A program made the translations under genes and the position numbers. Positions 17,280-26,890 of a DNA stretch of 64,000 bases are shown here, one piece after another. The stretch lies in NCBI RefSeq assembly GCF_016427565.1, contig NZ_JAELXT010000024.1, positions 1-64,000 of the forward strand, given 5' to 3'. Each line of letters begins with the position of its first letter. The stretch's first letter is position 1. This DNA comes from Microvirga splendida (GTDB taxonomy: Bacteria > Pseudomonadota > Alphaproteobacteria > Rhizobiales > Beijerinckiaceae). Under the pieces are notes generated by a model. It searched no databases and was not told the DNA's origin. It saw nothing but the letters and a program-made list of their open reading frames with translations.

Positions 17280-19330
17280 TGCCGCTCGATCCGTCTCAGC
17301 GTCGTGCCGCAACCTGTGATGCCCCCGTCCAGCTCACCCTCGCTGGCCCAGGATCCGGCAAGACCAGCACGCTGACGGGGCGTTTTATTCATCTCGTGCG
17401 GCAAGGGGTCGATCCACGGCGGATCCTGGCCGTGACCTTCACGAAGAAGGCGGTCGAGGAGATGAGGCAGCGGATCTCCGCCGCCTTGCCCGACTTGCTG
17501 CCGAAACAGCTCGAGATCTTTACGTTCCACGGCTTCGCCTATCGGTGCCTGAGACGCAATCCGGCGGCCGCGGGGCTGCCCAGTACGATCCAGCTCTGGG
17601 ACACGCAGGAGCAGCGCACGGTTTTCTCGAAGAGGCGCATGTACTGGAATGAGGATGAGGACATCCTCGACATTATCGGATCGGCTAAGGAGCGCCTGCT
17701 CGACGCCAGGACCTTTGAGGCGGCGCTCAGCCGAGGAGATGAGGTCGGCCGGTCTGCAGTCGAGTTCTTCCGTGTCTATGAGGAGGCTTTGAATCGAGCC
17801 GGAGCCATTGATTTCGCCGATATGGTTCCCCGTCTGGTCCAGGCCATGGACCGTGATCCCCATTATGGCGGGAGTATCGTACGAGCCTACGATCACCTCC
17901 TCGTCGACGAATATCAGGACGTGAACCCCGGACAGAACCTGCTGATCTCGCACTTCGTTCGTGCGGGTGTGCAGCTCTGGGCGGTCGGGGACGACGATCA
18001 GACCCTCTATGCCTTTCGTGCCTCTGATGTCGAATACATCTTGAACTTCCAGGAGCGCTATCCCGGAAGCCAGGTTCACATTCTCGACCGGAACTATCGT
18101 TCCGCTCCGGGGATCGTCCAAACCGCAAAAAAGCTGATCTGCAAGAACGCAGGGCGGGTCGACAAGGATTACAGCGCCGTCAACCAGGGCCCAAGTGACA
18201 TTGTCGTGCGAGGCTACAGCACGCCGGTGGTGGAGGCCCGGCAGGTCGCTGCTGCTATTTCACAGCTCATCAGCAAGGGCGTGAAGCCCCGGCAGATTGC
18301 CGTTCTATACCGATCAGGAACCATCGGCATCCACTTCCAGGCAGCGCTTCGCGCTCTCGACATTCCCTTTGAGGTCCGGGGTGCCGGAGATTTCTGGCAG
18401 AGCTCCCCAGCCAAACTATTCGTCGGCTCCCTGTACTACTTGCGTGACCCTCGAAGTACAGCGGCCCTTGAGAAAATGGGCACGGGTAAGCGCGGCGACA
18501 TCACCCGCGAGCGTCTGGACCTGATCGATCGCCGCACGAGGCTCAACTTCCAAAGCTCATGCGCGCACGTCCAGCGGATCGTCGGTGAGGCTCTGCCCAT
18601 ACGTGCATCTGGCCGGGAGCGGGCGGAATGGGAGAGCATCGTGGACGGGGTCGCCATGCTGGCGGCCTCCTGTTCGTCGGTTGAAGAACTCGAGGCGCGG
18701 ATGGCCGAGCAGATCCAAGCGACCAAGCGCCCGCACGCGAACAGTGTTGTTCTGTCGACGGTCCACTCCGCGAAAGGTCTTGAGTGGGATACGGTGTTCT
18801 TAGTCGGACTTGAGGATGGCGTCATGCCTCACGGCAATTCAACCGATATCGAGGAGGAGCGGCGGGTCGCCTATGTGGCGATCACGCGGGCCAAGCGCCG
18901 TCTGACCCTTACCTATGCTGCGGAGCGTTTTGGGACAAAGTCGGACCCATCTCCCTTTCTGTTCGAGATGCATCATCGAGAGGTCATTTGGACCGGCCCA
19001 AATATGGCCGGGGCTGATAGTCGCCTTCCTTTGGTGAGCTTGGGAGAACGGGCTCAACTCGCAACGAAGAGGTCACACCCGACATCCGGCCCAACCGCTC
19101 GCAGGAGTTCGCGCGAGCCGTCATCATCTGGCTCAGGACCGTGGACATCGCGTGAGGATACGCGCCTTCAGGCGGCGTACGCGTCCTCATCCAGTCTTGA
19201 GGAGATGTCTCTGATCCTGAAGCGCTCGCCTGATGAGATTGTCAGCCGGCTCGTCGCCTTGAAGTTCCTGCCTACCCGCAACCCAGATGAGGCCTTATTG
19301 GCTGAGTACCTTCGTCGGTCCTTACGTTAA
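17279..19330 (+). CDS. UvrD-type helicase with C-terminal SANT/Myb-like segment
   Basis: Superfamily 1A helicase of 683 aa. Motifs: LDPSQRRAA (Q), AGPGSGKT (Walker A), AVTFTKKAVEEMRQRI (Ia), VDEYQDVN (II), VGDDDQTLYAFRAS (III), LDRNYRSA (IV), STVHSAKGLEWD (V) and EEERRVAYVAITRAKR (VI), all intact. After a Ser/Arg-rich linker the last 63 residues contain W-T-x2-ED-x2-L with a helix-rich stretch ending RLVALKFLP, which resembles a small SANT/Myb-like DNA-binding or protein-binding fold; this part is my inference. The start overlaps the exonuclease stop by one base, so the two are coupled. It differs from the helicase at 5068, which has no such tail. Confidence 0.92.
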   Translation: MPLDPSQRRAATCDAPVQLTLAGPGSGKTSTLTGRFIHLVRQGVDPRRILAVTFTKKAVEEMRQRISAALPDLLPKQLEIFTFHGFAYRCLRRNPAAAGLPSTIQLWDTQEQRTVFSKRRMYWNEDEDILDIIGSAKERLLDARTFEAALSRGDEVGRSAVEFFRVYEEALNRAGAIDFADMVPRLVQAMDRDPHYGGSIVRAYDHLLVDEYQDVNPGQNLLISHFVRAGVQLWAVGDDDQTLYAFRASDVEYILNFQERYPGSQVHILDRNYRSAPGIVQTAKKLICKNAGRVDKDYSAVNQGPSDIVVRGYSTPVVEARQVAAAISQLISKGVKPRQIAVLYRSGTIGIHFQAALRALDIPFEVRGAGDFWQSSPAKLFVGSLYYLRDPRSTAALEKMGTGKRGDITRERLDLIDRRTRLNFQSSCAHVQRIVGEALPIRASGRERAEWESIVDGVAMLAASCSSVEELEARMAEQIQATKRPHANSVVLSTVHSAKGLEWDTVFLVGLEDGVMPHGNSTDIEEERRVAYVAITRAKRRLTLTYAAERFGTKSDPSPFLFEMHHREVIWTGPNMAGADSRLPLVSLGERAQLATKRSHPTSGPTARRSSREPSSSGSGPWTSREDTRLQAAYASSSSLEEMSLILKRSPDEIVSRLVALKFLPTRNPDEALLAEYLRRSLR

Positions 19331-19680
19331 GTACCTTGTCAATATCCTCGAGTACAACGATGTCCTTCATGTTGACCGACATATTACGATACGGAAGAAC
19401 CCGAGGGAGTACTGTCAGTTCATCACGACTTCCTGCTGCCTAATGCAGAGGAAGCGTCTCGAAGACATTCCCGGCTGTTGCAAGGCCCAACAAGGGCACA
19501 GGCGAAAGCATCTACGAGGAGATCTTGCCGGGACGCAACTTCCAAGTGGTTTTGATTGGCAGGATTACAGAGGAATTCGCCGCAGGTATCCTCCAGCGTG
19601 TCCTTCATAGAAGGGCTCAACCCGGTCACCGGCTGCACCGCTAACCAGGCCATTGTTGCTAGCGAGCAACAAGATTGAAG
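19331..19680. other. Intergenic region before the SbcD-like gene
   Basis: About 350 bases without a supported gene. Short frames on both strands overlap each other and show no family pattern. It ends in the exact LexA box at 19681-19695. I see no clear terminator after the helicase gene. Confidence 0.45.
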
Positions 19681-19695
19681 GTTCATGATCCGTTC
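19681..19695. promoter_or_regulatory. LexA box upstream of the SbcD-like gene
   Basis: GTTC-ATGATCC-GTTC, an exact alphaproteobacterial LexA operator, 38 bases before ATG 19734. A TATAAAT-like -10 candidate lies just downstream at about 19713-19719, so the operator would cover the promoter and repress the YhaO-YhaN pair until DNA damage. Confidence 0.8.
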
Positions 19696-19733
19696 ACGCT
19701 GACAAACTTGACTATAAATTGCCAGCATTGCGC

Positions 19734-20975
19734 ATGCGTTTCATTCATGCCGCTGATCTTCATCTCGACAGTCCCCTCTCTGGCTTGCGTGAACGGGCGG
19801 GTGAGCGGGCGGAGCAAATTGCCGGCGCCGGCCGACGTGCCTTCGACAACCTTGTTGACTTTGCCATCGCAGAGCAGGTCAACTTCATCGTTATCGCGGG
19901 TGACGTCTTCGATGGCGATTGGAGCGACTACAGCTCTGGGCTGTTCTTCATTCGGGGCCTAAGTCGCCTCAATCATGCGAACATCCGGGTCATTTTGATC
20001 CGCGGCAACCACGATGCCGCGAACCAGATGTCACGGCGAATGTCACTGCCGGCCAACGTTCGCGAGCTCTCGTCCCGGGCGCCCGAAACGGTTGTGCTCG
20101 ATGCCCTTAACGTTGCTGTCCATGGACAGAGCTTTCCTGCACGAGCTGTGACCGAAAACCTCGCCCTAAGCTACCCTGCGCCACGTGCGGGCATGTTTAA
20201 TATCGGCGTGCTTCATACCTCGGCCGACGGTCGCCCGGGGCATGATGCCTACGCTCCTTGCGATATTCGCGATCTTCGCCTCAAAGGCTACGATTATTGG
20301 GCCTTGGGTCATATCCATACGCGAGAAGTCCTCTCCACCGATCCATACATCGTCTTCCCGGGAAACCTCCAAGGCCGGCATATCAATGAGCCAGGCGCGA
20401 AAGGATTTAGCCTCGTCACAGTGGATGCGGGCCGGGTCACGAATGTTGACCACATCTCAGTGGACGTGGTGCGCTGGGCCACTGTCACTGTCGATGTCAG
20501 TGGGGCCGGCGCGCTCGATGATATCTGTCCCCGCGTGGGGCATGCGATCGATGACGCGCTCGAGACTGCCGATGGCCGAACACTCGCCATTCGGCTGATC
20601 CTCAAGGGAGCCTGCCCCGCCCATACGGTACTCGCAGGCGACCCTGACCAGCTGGCCGCCGAATGCGCCTCGCTCGCGCTCCAATCGCGGGGCGATGTCT
20701 GGATCGAGCGGGTGGTCGTCGAAACGGATCCTGTGCAAGAGGCCGATACAGGCGCGATGGCTGATGTGCTCCAATTGATCGGACGTGTCCGCACAGAGGC
20801 TACGGACGCCGAGATGATCCGGGTGAACCTCGAGCGGGGTCTCGACAAGGTTCCGCTGGCGTTGCGAAACGAAGTTGGTCTCACAAGCCTCTCGCCAGAG
20901 CAGTACAGCAGAGTGCTGGCGGATGCGGAAGCGATGATCCTCCATAGGCTTACGGCTGGAGCGCCCCGTTCATGA
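19734..20975 (+). CDS. SbcD/YhaO-like DNA repair exonuclease subunit
   Basis: Calcineurin-like phosphoesterase of the Mre11/SbcD group, closest in style to YhaO. The 413-aa protein shows the metal-site motifs in order: AADLHLDSP, VIAGDVFDGDW, IRGNHDAA, GVLHTS and WALGHIHTRE. It would cut DNA ends in complex with the ATPase encoded next, whose start overlaps its stop as ATGA. ATG 19734 is chosen because the conserved first strand MRFIHAADLHLD starts there; a TTG five codons upstream is less likely. An exact LexA box lies 38 bases before the start, so this operon probably belongs to the SOS regulon. No signal peptide or membrane segment. Confidence 0.92.
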   Translation: MRFIHAADLHLDSPLSGLRERAGERAEQIAGAGRRAFDNLVDFAIAEQVNFIVIAGDVFDGDWSDYSSGLFFIRGLSRLNHANIRVILIRGNHDAANQMSRRMSLPANVRELSSRAPETVVLDALNVAVHGQSFPARAVTENLALSYPAPRAGMFNIGVLHTSADGRPGHDAYAPCDIRDLRLKGYDYWALGHIHTREVLSTDPYIVFPGNLQGRHINEPGAKGFSLVTVDAGRVTNVDHISVDVVRWATVTVDVSGAGALDDICPRVGHAIDDALETADGRTLAIRLILKGACPAHTVLAGDPDQLAAECASLALQSRGDVWIERVVVETDPVQEADTGAMADVLQLIGRVRTEATDAEMIRVNLERGLDKVPLALRNEVGLTSLSPEQYSRVLADAEAMILHRLTAGAPRS

Positions 20976-23900
20976 GGTTCGAGGCGCTCCACTTGGAACG
21001 CTATGGTGCGTTCGAAAACACGACGTTCGACTTCGGTAGCGCCGACGTGAGGCTTCACATTGTCTATGGGCCGAACGAGGCAGGCAAATCGACCGTTCTC
21101 TCGGCTATCGGCGATCTTCTGTTCGGGATCCCAGCCCGGACTCCCTACAATTTCCGCTTTGATTATCCCAGGCTGCGCATCGGCGCCAAGATCAGCAATC
21201 GGGCTGGCAAGACCCTCGCGTTCAAACGACGGAAAGCCAACACTGGAACGCTGCTGACCTTAGGCGTCAATGAGACAGTCCTTCCCGACGCGGTGCTCGC
21301 CCCGTTTCTGGAGGGCGTCTCGCGGGAACAATTCACACGGATGTTTGGCCTCGACCACGGGCGGCTGCGCGAGGGAGGGGAGCAGATGCTCCGCTCTGGC
21401 GGAGATCTAGCCAGAAGCCTATTCGAGGCGGGCAGTGGATTGTCCGGGATCAGCGGGACCCTGCAGCGCCTTGAGGCCGAGATTGATGAACTCGGTGATC
21501 TCGACCGGCGCGCCAAGAGCAAGCCGTTGTGGCGCGAGGTCAATACGTTTGAAGAGGCGCTTCAGAGTGTTCGCCGTGACGGCCTCAAGGCCGAGGAGTG
21601 GCGACAAGCGGAACAGACTCTCGAGAAGGCGCAGGCAGACCGCCAGCGCGTCGACCAATTGCTCGTTCAGCTTCGCAAGAGGAGAGCTCAGCTCGAGCGC
21701 GTTCGCCGCGTCACGCCGTTACTCACCGCAATCGATGCACTCGCCGAGCAACTTGCCGAGTTCCGTGAGCTTCCTCCCTTGCCCGAAGACTTTGCCGAGG
21801 AATGGCGCCGCCGGAGCCAGGAAAGCCGTGAGACGCAGCTCGCGCTGGAGCGTGCCGAGGAAATACTGCGCGAACGGGCTATCATCCTGGAGCAAACACC
21901 CCAGGCCGGGCCCATTGTCAGCCTCGCAGACGCAATCGGAGGCTTGCACGAGAACCTTGGTCGCTATCTGAAAGATGTGGCAGACGAGCCAAAGCTGGCC
22001 AGGGACATTGCAAATGACGAGGCTCTGATCCAACAGCACCTGCGATCTCTCGGCCTCCCTGCCGATCCCACCAAGGTCGATGCTTTGGTCCCGCCGATGC
22101 CACTCGTGGCTAAAATCCGTGAGTTGATCCGGCTCGGTGAAGGCATCGAGGCCGCCATCAGGACAGCCGCCGCGGATCGTAAGAAAGCGCAAGACGCCTG
22201 CCGCGTGGCTGAGGAGAGATTAACCGCCCTCCCCCCGGTTGCCGATCCAGCACCGGCGGCCGCTCTGGTTGAAGAGGTCTCTCGGCTTGGAGACCTTGCC
22301 AGCCAGACATCAAAGGCCGAGCGCGATCTGGCGAATTCAAAGCAGGCTCTCGCCGAGGCCCTGAAACGCCTGCCGCGTTGGACAGATACCGCTGAGGCGC
22401 TGGCTGAGCGGGCCTTGCCCGACACCGACACGGTTCGCCTGCATGAGGAGGAGCTGCGTCAAGCCCAGGAGCGCTTGGCTGCGGCACTCCGTGCGGCTGA
22501 AGGCCAGGAAGAAATTCAGCGGGTCGAGGCAGAGCTGGTTGGCCTTGCCGCCGCCGGGGAGGTGCCCTCACCCGCAGCCGTACAGGCCGCGCGCGATCAC
22601 CGCGACAGGGTTTGGCGTCTCCTTCGAGCCCACCACGTTGATGGCCGTGAGCTAACATCTGAGGATCAGGCCACACTCAACGATTTGGGCGATGTTGCTG
22701 CGTGCTACGAGACTGCGGTCCGGCATGCCGACGCGTTGGTTGACCGTCGGGAAAGCGAGGCCCACCGGATCGTACGCTTCAGCGAATTGACTGCACAACT
22801 GACACGCCTGCGCTACCAGCAAGAGGCTGCGGTGATCGCCCGTCAGCAAGCCCAACAGGCTCTTGAAGCTGCCGAGGCACGTTGGCAGGAGCTATGGATC
22901 GAGAGCGGGATTGTCCCCGGCCCTGCCCCGAGCATGCGGGCATGGCTTGCGCAGAAGGACGAAATCCTGCGTCTGCTGGGTGCAGTCCGGCAAGCCCGTG
23001 CAAATGCTGACGAGGTTCAGTCTGCCACAGCCCGCGCCCGGGCCACTCTCGCGCAGGCAGCGGAGTTCATCGGACTGGCGGTTGATCCAGCACTTTCCGT
23101 CTCCGACCTGGCTCAGCTCGTGCGGCACCAGATTGCTGACGTTCAACGCGCTTGGCGTGACCGGCAAGCGGCGGCCCAAAGGCTTGAGGATGAGCAGAGC
23201 CGCATCCGGGAAAAGGATGCGGCCGACCATTCGGCACAAGCTGCCGCTGACGATTGGCATGCCACATGGGCTGAGGCGGTTGTAGGGCTTGGCCTTCCCG
23301 CAACTGCTGGGCGGTCAGAGGCCGAGGTGGCGCTCACAGCCTGGGATGAGATCCGCCAGCGGCTGACCAATAAGGTCCAGACCGTGCGCCGCCTCGAGGG
23401 CATCCGGCGTGACAACGAACGGTTCCGTCACCAACTGTCCGAATTGGTTCAAGCTCTTGGTTCAGATGGGGTGGGCCTTCATGTGGACCAGGACCCTGAG
23501 GGTACCGTCCGCACGCTCGTATCACGACTGAGCCAGGCGCAAGAGAATGCAACCCGCCATGCTCAAGCGCAGGATGCCCATACGTCTGCAATAGCGGCAG
23601 TGGAGACGGCACGCCGTACTCTTCAGGTTGCTGTCGACGCCTGTCATGCTCTCAGGAACGGTTATGGATTGGCCCCTGATGCTGATGTCCTGAAGGTCGC
23701 CGAGACCGTTGCGGCCCACAGGCGCTGCGCCGCCGAGCTAGAGGAGCGCCGCCGCCAGCTGGTGGCGGCATCAGACGGGCTGAGCGACCACGATCTGCGC
23801 CAGGAATGCGCGTCAATTACGGCCGATACTGCCGTGGCAGAGCTCGCTGCCTTAGATATGGAAGAGCCGCGGCTGGTTGAGGAAAGCCAAGTGGCAGCGC

Positions 23901-24544
23901 AACGGGAAACAAGTGCCCAACATGCGTTGAGCGAGCTTGCCGGGCGCAAGAGTGTTGCTGATGTAGCCCAGCAGGCGAGACACGCCGCTCAAACGGCAGG
24001 TCATCACTTGGATCGCTGGCTGCGTCTGACGGCAGCAAAGCAGATCTTGGAACGGTCGCTGGAGCGGTATCGTGCCGAAAACCAGCACCCCCTAATTCGC
24101 CGCGGCAGTGAAATCTTCACCTCAATGGCGAGCACCGGCAGCAATCCCATTGTCCGGCTCGATGTCGCATACGGGGATGGCAGCGAGCCCACTTTGGTCG
24201 GGATCCGTCAAGATGGCTCAGAGTGCCGCGTGGACGGTATGAGCGAAGGAACACGCGACCAACTCTTCCTCTCTTTGAGGATTGCCGCCGTTGAGCAGCA
24301 TGTCACGGCAAACGAGCCGATGCCCTTTATTGCAGATGACCTGTTCATCACCAGCGATGAAGAGCGCGTCACTCCCGGGCTGCAGGCCCTGGCGGAGCTT
24401 GGGCACTCCACTCAGGTGATCCTTTTCACCCACCACCGTCACGTCGTGGCTGCGGCGTCATCACTGCCCGCAGAGGCCGTTAAGATTCACGATCTGGCCG
24501 GATCTCATCTTGCTGGAGCGGCCGAATTGATGATGGCCAGCTGA
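20972..24544 (+). CDS. SbcC/YhaN-like ATPase, SMC-type
   Basis: A 1,190-aa Rad50/SbcC-related protein with ATPase halves at the ends and long coiled coils between them. N-terminal: FEALHLERYGAFENTTFDFG and Walker A GPNEAGKSTVL, then the YhaN-typical FGLDHGRLREGGEQML region. Middle (roughly residues 170-1000): Ala-, Glu- and Arg-rich heptads, two or more coiled-coil arms. C-terminal: ABC signature MSEGTRDQLFLSLRIAAVE, Walker B PFIADDLF and the THHRH switch histidine. It is the partner of the phosphoesterase before it (ATGA overlap). Such complexes trim DNA ends and hairpins. A Rad50-like zinc hook CxxC in the middle was not seen, which agrees with YhaN rather than Rad50. Confidence 0.92.
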   Translation: MRFEALHLERYGAFENTTFDFGSADVRLHIVYGPNEAGKSTVLSAIGDLLFGIPARTPYNFRFDYPRLRIGAKISNRAGKTLAFKRRKANTGTLLTLGVNETVLPDAVLAPFLEGVSREQFTRMFGLDHGRLREGGEQMLRSGGDLARSLFEAGSGLSGISGTLQRLEAEIDELGDLDRRAKSKPLWREVNTFEEALQSVRRDGLKAEEWRQAEQTLEKAQADRQRVDQLLVQLRKRRAQLERVRRVTPLLTAIDALAEQLAEFRELPPLPEDFAEEWRRRSQESRETQLALERAEEILRERAIILEQTPQAGPIVSLADAIGGLHENLGRYLKDVADEPKLARDIANDEALIQQHLRSLGLPADPTKVDALVPPMPLVAKIRELIRLGEGIEAAIRTAAADRKKAQDACRVAEERLTALPPVADPAPAAALVEEVSRLGDLASQTSKAERDLANSKQALAEALKRLPRWTDTAEALAERALPDTDTVRLHEEELRQAQERLAAALRAAEGQEEIQRVEAELVGLAAAGEVPSPAAVQAARDHRDRVWRLLRAHHVDGRELTSEDQATLNDLGDVAACYETAVRHADALVDRRESEAHRIVRFSELTAQLTRLRYQQEAAVIARQQAQQALEAAEARWQELWIESGIVPGPAPSMRAWLAQKDEILRLLGAVRQARANADEVQSATARARATLAQAAEFIGLAVDPALSVSDLAQLVRHQIADVQRAWRDRQAAAQRLEDEQSRIREKDAADHSAQAAADDWHATWAEAVVGLGLPATAGRSEAEVALTAWDEIRQRLTNKVQTVRRLEGIRRDNERFRHQLSELVQALGSDGVGLHVDQDPEGTVRTLVSRLSQAQENATRHAQAQDAHTSAIAAVETARRTLQVAVDACHALRNGYGLAPDADVLKVAETVAAHRRCAAELEERRRQLVAASDGLSDHDLRQECASITADTAVAELAALDMEEPRLVEESQVAAQRETSAQHALSELAGRKSVADVAQQARHAAQTAGHHLDRWLRLTAAKQILERSLERYRAENQHPLIRRGSEIFTSMASTGSNPIVRLDVAYGDGSEPTLVGIRQDGSECRVDGMSEGTRDQLFLSLRIAAVEQHVTANEPMPFIADDLFITSDEERVTPGLQALAELGHSTQVILFTHHRHVVAAASSLPAEAVKIHDLAGSHLAGAAELMMAS

Positions 24545-24682
24545 GTGTCCTCTGCTGCCATGCCAGCAACCGCATCAGCAAGTGTCGCCCACTCTGGCAA
24601 TTTACCTAGAGCGTGGAGCGGTTGCGTGGAATCGACAGAGCTGATTCCATAGGGTTGGTTGTGGTCGGCCGGGAGGCATCCC

Positions 24683-24754
24683 ATGCCAGTTCCTCTGTCC
24701 CAAGACTTGCGTGAGCGGATCGTGTGCGCGGTGGCAGGCGGGTTCTCCATGAGG
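24683..24754 (+). pseudogene. IS630-type transposase N-terminal remnant
   Basis: Begins MPVPLSQDLRERIVCAVAGG and continues FSMR, the well-known start of IS630-family transposases (first helix of the DNA-binding domain), then loses similarity. The rest of the transposase and the right end are missing. A TA-flanked start of the element near 24607 and a hyphenated palindrome GGAATC...GATTCC at about 24627-24648 may be remains of its left end. This marks a recombination scar between the repair block and the defence-like genes. Confidence 0.6.
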
Positions 24755-24826
24755 TCCTTCGTTACGGTGGATTGCCCTCTAAGAGTTCCAAATGAGGTCT
24801 CATCCTCAAGCCATGCGAAAAATGCG

Positions 24827-26605
24827 TTAGGTTCTCCTAGGCCTCGCCTTGGTTGCCACACGCGCTCTCATTGAGCTCACTACCGGCTTGCGGACGCGCC
24901 CTGCCGCCGACCGCGTGCCGGAGGATGACGCTTGGGCGCTTAGTTTATCGCTCCACTCGTCAGCCGCCCACCGCAGCAACTCCCTCTCGCGCTTCTCGAT
25001 CGAAGCGCTATTCCATCCAGCGAGATCGTCGACGACTTGCTGCACATGCAAGAGCCCGGTTTTGATGTAATGCTGTCCCTTTGTGGCTGGGTTAGAAGCT
25101 CTGAGACTCGAGTTCAGCCTAGGCGGAAGTAAGATCAGGTTTCCGAGGCGATGGATATCCTCTCTATTCTTGAGCCGATCAGCATTCCTTTGTGGCCAAA
25201 TGTGTTCGATAGACTTAGCGGAGTTTTCCGCCCAGATCCGTTTCCAGACTTCATTATCAAACTTCTGCCCTTGTCTCCGTGCCAGGAATTCCTCATACCT
25301 CTGCATGAAATACAGGAGCTCATCCTGCCAATCGTTGTAACGGTCCTGCTTTTTTGCCACCTTAAGCAGTTCTGTCTTGGGATAGAACCTCACCCACTCC
25401 TTCATTTGCGCGGCGATCGTTCTAGTTCGAATCTTCTTTCTGCCGACCTCCCAGGCAAGGCGAACATAATCGCCGACTGAGCTTCGCGCGTCTTTGCCAG
25501 CAAGGCCGTAGATTCTGAAGGTTACATTCTCCCACAGCCGCTGCAGATCCTCCTTTTCACGCTCGGCGAGATCTGGATGCAGGTCGATGGCAGTCGCCAA
25601 AAATCTCGTGTGAACGACCTTACCAACAGCACATAGACGCTGATTTGAGTGCAGCCTCTCGCAAGCTTTAACCATGTTCAGCAGGGCTGCCGCCGCGTCC
25701 AAAATCTTATCTGAGCTCGTAGCACGTTCACGAAACTTTCCGACCGCTTCGGGCTCACTGAGCAATTTCGATGGTCGCTCATTGAGATAAAGGGTGCCTG
25801 CAAACCTCAAGGCTTCTGTGATAATGTACTCCCTGGTACCCACCACACCGTAGATCTCCTTCCAAACCTGCTGCAGGTGATCGATGTCCGCTTGGCTACC
25901 GAACTTGAACGCGCGCCCCATCAAGAGGCTCTTCAGGCGGTCGGGCCAGGAGACATCGAGACCGCGGCTGTTAAGGACCTCGAACAGCGTGTAGGCCGTT
26001 TCCTCGTCGGAAATCTCATAGAGCACGAAGCCTAATCGCTTCTTTACCGTATTCAGGAGATTCTCAACGGTTCCCTCTCGGCGAAACCGCGTCCCAACGA
26101 AATCCTCACATTCCTTGATCGCGCTGACGAGCTGGATGTCCGCTGTCGTTCTGACATCCCTAACCGTGGGATATTCTCCTTTCCGAAGGTACTCCCTAAA
26201 GATTAGCGTGGTACTGTGATTGGTCTGTAGGAGAGCGTATTCACTGTTACCCTTGTTCAGAACAGCTTCAAGCCTCGCAGCCATAGCCTTGTCGCTTTTC
26301 TTGAGCTGCTTTTCGATCGCTTTGAGCAAAATAACGAGTGTTGTCATCCGCTGTTGGCCATCAACGAGCTCAAGCACGTGATAGTCGCGGCCGGCAAGCT
26401 TTTTGGTCTTCGCACGACGTGCCACGATGGTCGCCATGAAATGGTGCTGATCGGAACGCAGTCCCGAAACCCGCTCGATGTCTTCAAAAAGGTCCTGTCG
26501 CTGACGCGTCTCCCAACTGTATGGCCGCTGGAAATCGGCTATCTGGAACAGTCGGTCCGTCAATAATTGTTCAAGGGTCAGGTACAGGGGCTTGATATGG
26601 GACAT
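24827..26605 (-). CDS. DUF262/DUF1524 protein, GmrSD-like
   Basis: A 592-aa protein with an N-terminal DUF262 (ParB-like NTPase) domain and a C-terminal DUF1524 (HNH-type nuclease) domain, the layout of GmrSD-type modification-dependent restriction enzymes, which cut phage DNA with modified bases. Seen: IADFQRPYSWETRQRQDLFEDI at the start (in part), VDGQQRMTTLV near residue 83, the SIEHIWPQ His-containing motif near 463 and RLGNLILLPPRLN near 488. The last 50 residues are basic and Ser/Ala-rich. Start ATG 26605; no clear ribosome site. It stands alone between an IS630 remnant and an IS5 element, which suggests that it moved in as a cassette. The exact substrate is unknown. Confidence 0.88.
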   Translation of the reverse strand: MSHIKPLYLTLEQLLTDRLFQIADFQRPYSWETRQRQDLFEDIERVSGLRSDQHHFMATIVARRAKTKKLAGRDYHVLELVDGQQRMTTLVILLKAIEKQLKKSDKAMAARLEAVLNKGNSEYALLQTNHSTTLIFREYLRKGEYPTVRDVRTTADIQLVSAIKECEDFVGTRFRREGTVENLLNTVKKRLGFVLYEISDEETAYTLFEVLNSRGLDVSWPDRLKSLLMGRAFKFGSQADIDHLQQVWKEIYGVVGTREYIITEALRFAGTLYLNERPSKLLSEPEAVGKFRERATSSDKILDAAAALLNMVKACERLHSNQRLCAVGKVVHTRFLATAIDLHPDLAEREKEDLQRLWENVTFRIYGLAGKDARSSVGDYVRLAWEVGRKKIRTRTIAAQMKEWVRFYPKTELLKVAKKQDRYNDWQDELLYFMQRYEEFLARRQGQKFDNEVWKRIWAENSAKSIEHIWPQRNADRLKNREDIHRLGNLILLPPRLNSSLRASNPATKGQHYIKTGLLHVQQVVDDLAGWNSASIEKRERELLRWAADEWSDKLSAQASSSGTRSAAGRVRKPVVSSMRARVATKARPRRT

Positions 26606-26890
26606 TTTATGATCGAAGGCGGGTTCGGCAGTCGCGGGAACATGCCTACTAGCACCTACTCCTGCGTCGGGGATAGATGCCGCCGCGGTTAGATTTGGCT
26701 CGTAGCAGTTATCCCATTTTCAGGAGGCACGTGCGCGTTTAACCAAGGCCTGGCCGGGAAGGATCATACATGTCGCAGCCCACCATAAGGACACGAACCT
26801 TTGCCACCGAAGAGTCCCTAGCGGCGAGCAGAGCCTGGATGTTTCGCATGGGAGCCCGATCAGCTTGCTCACCATGTCAACTCTAGGTCG

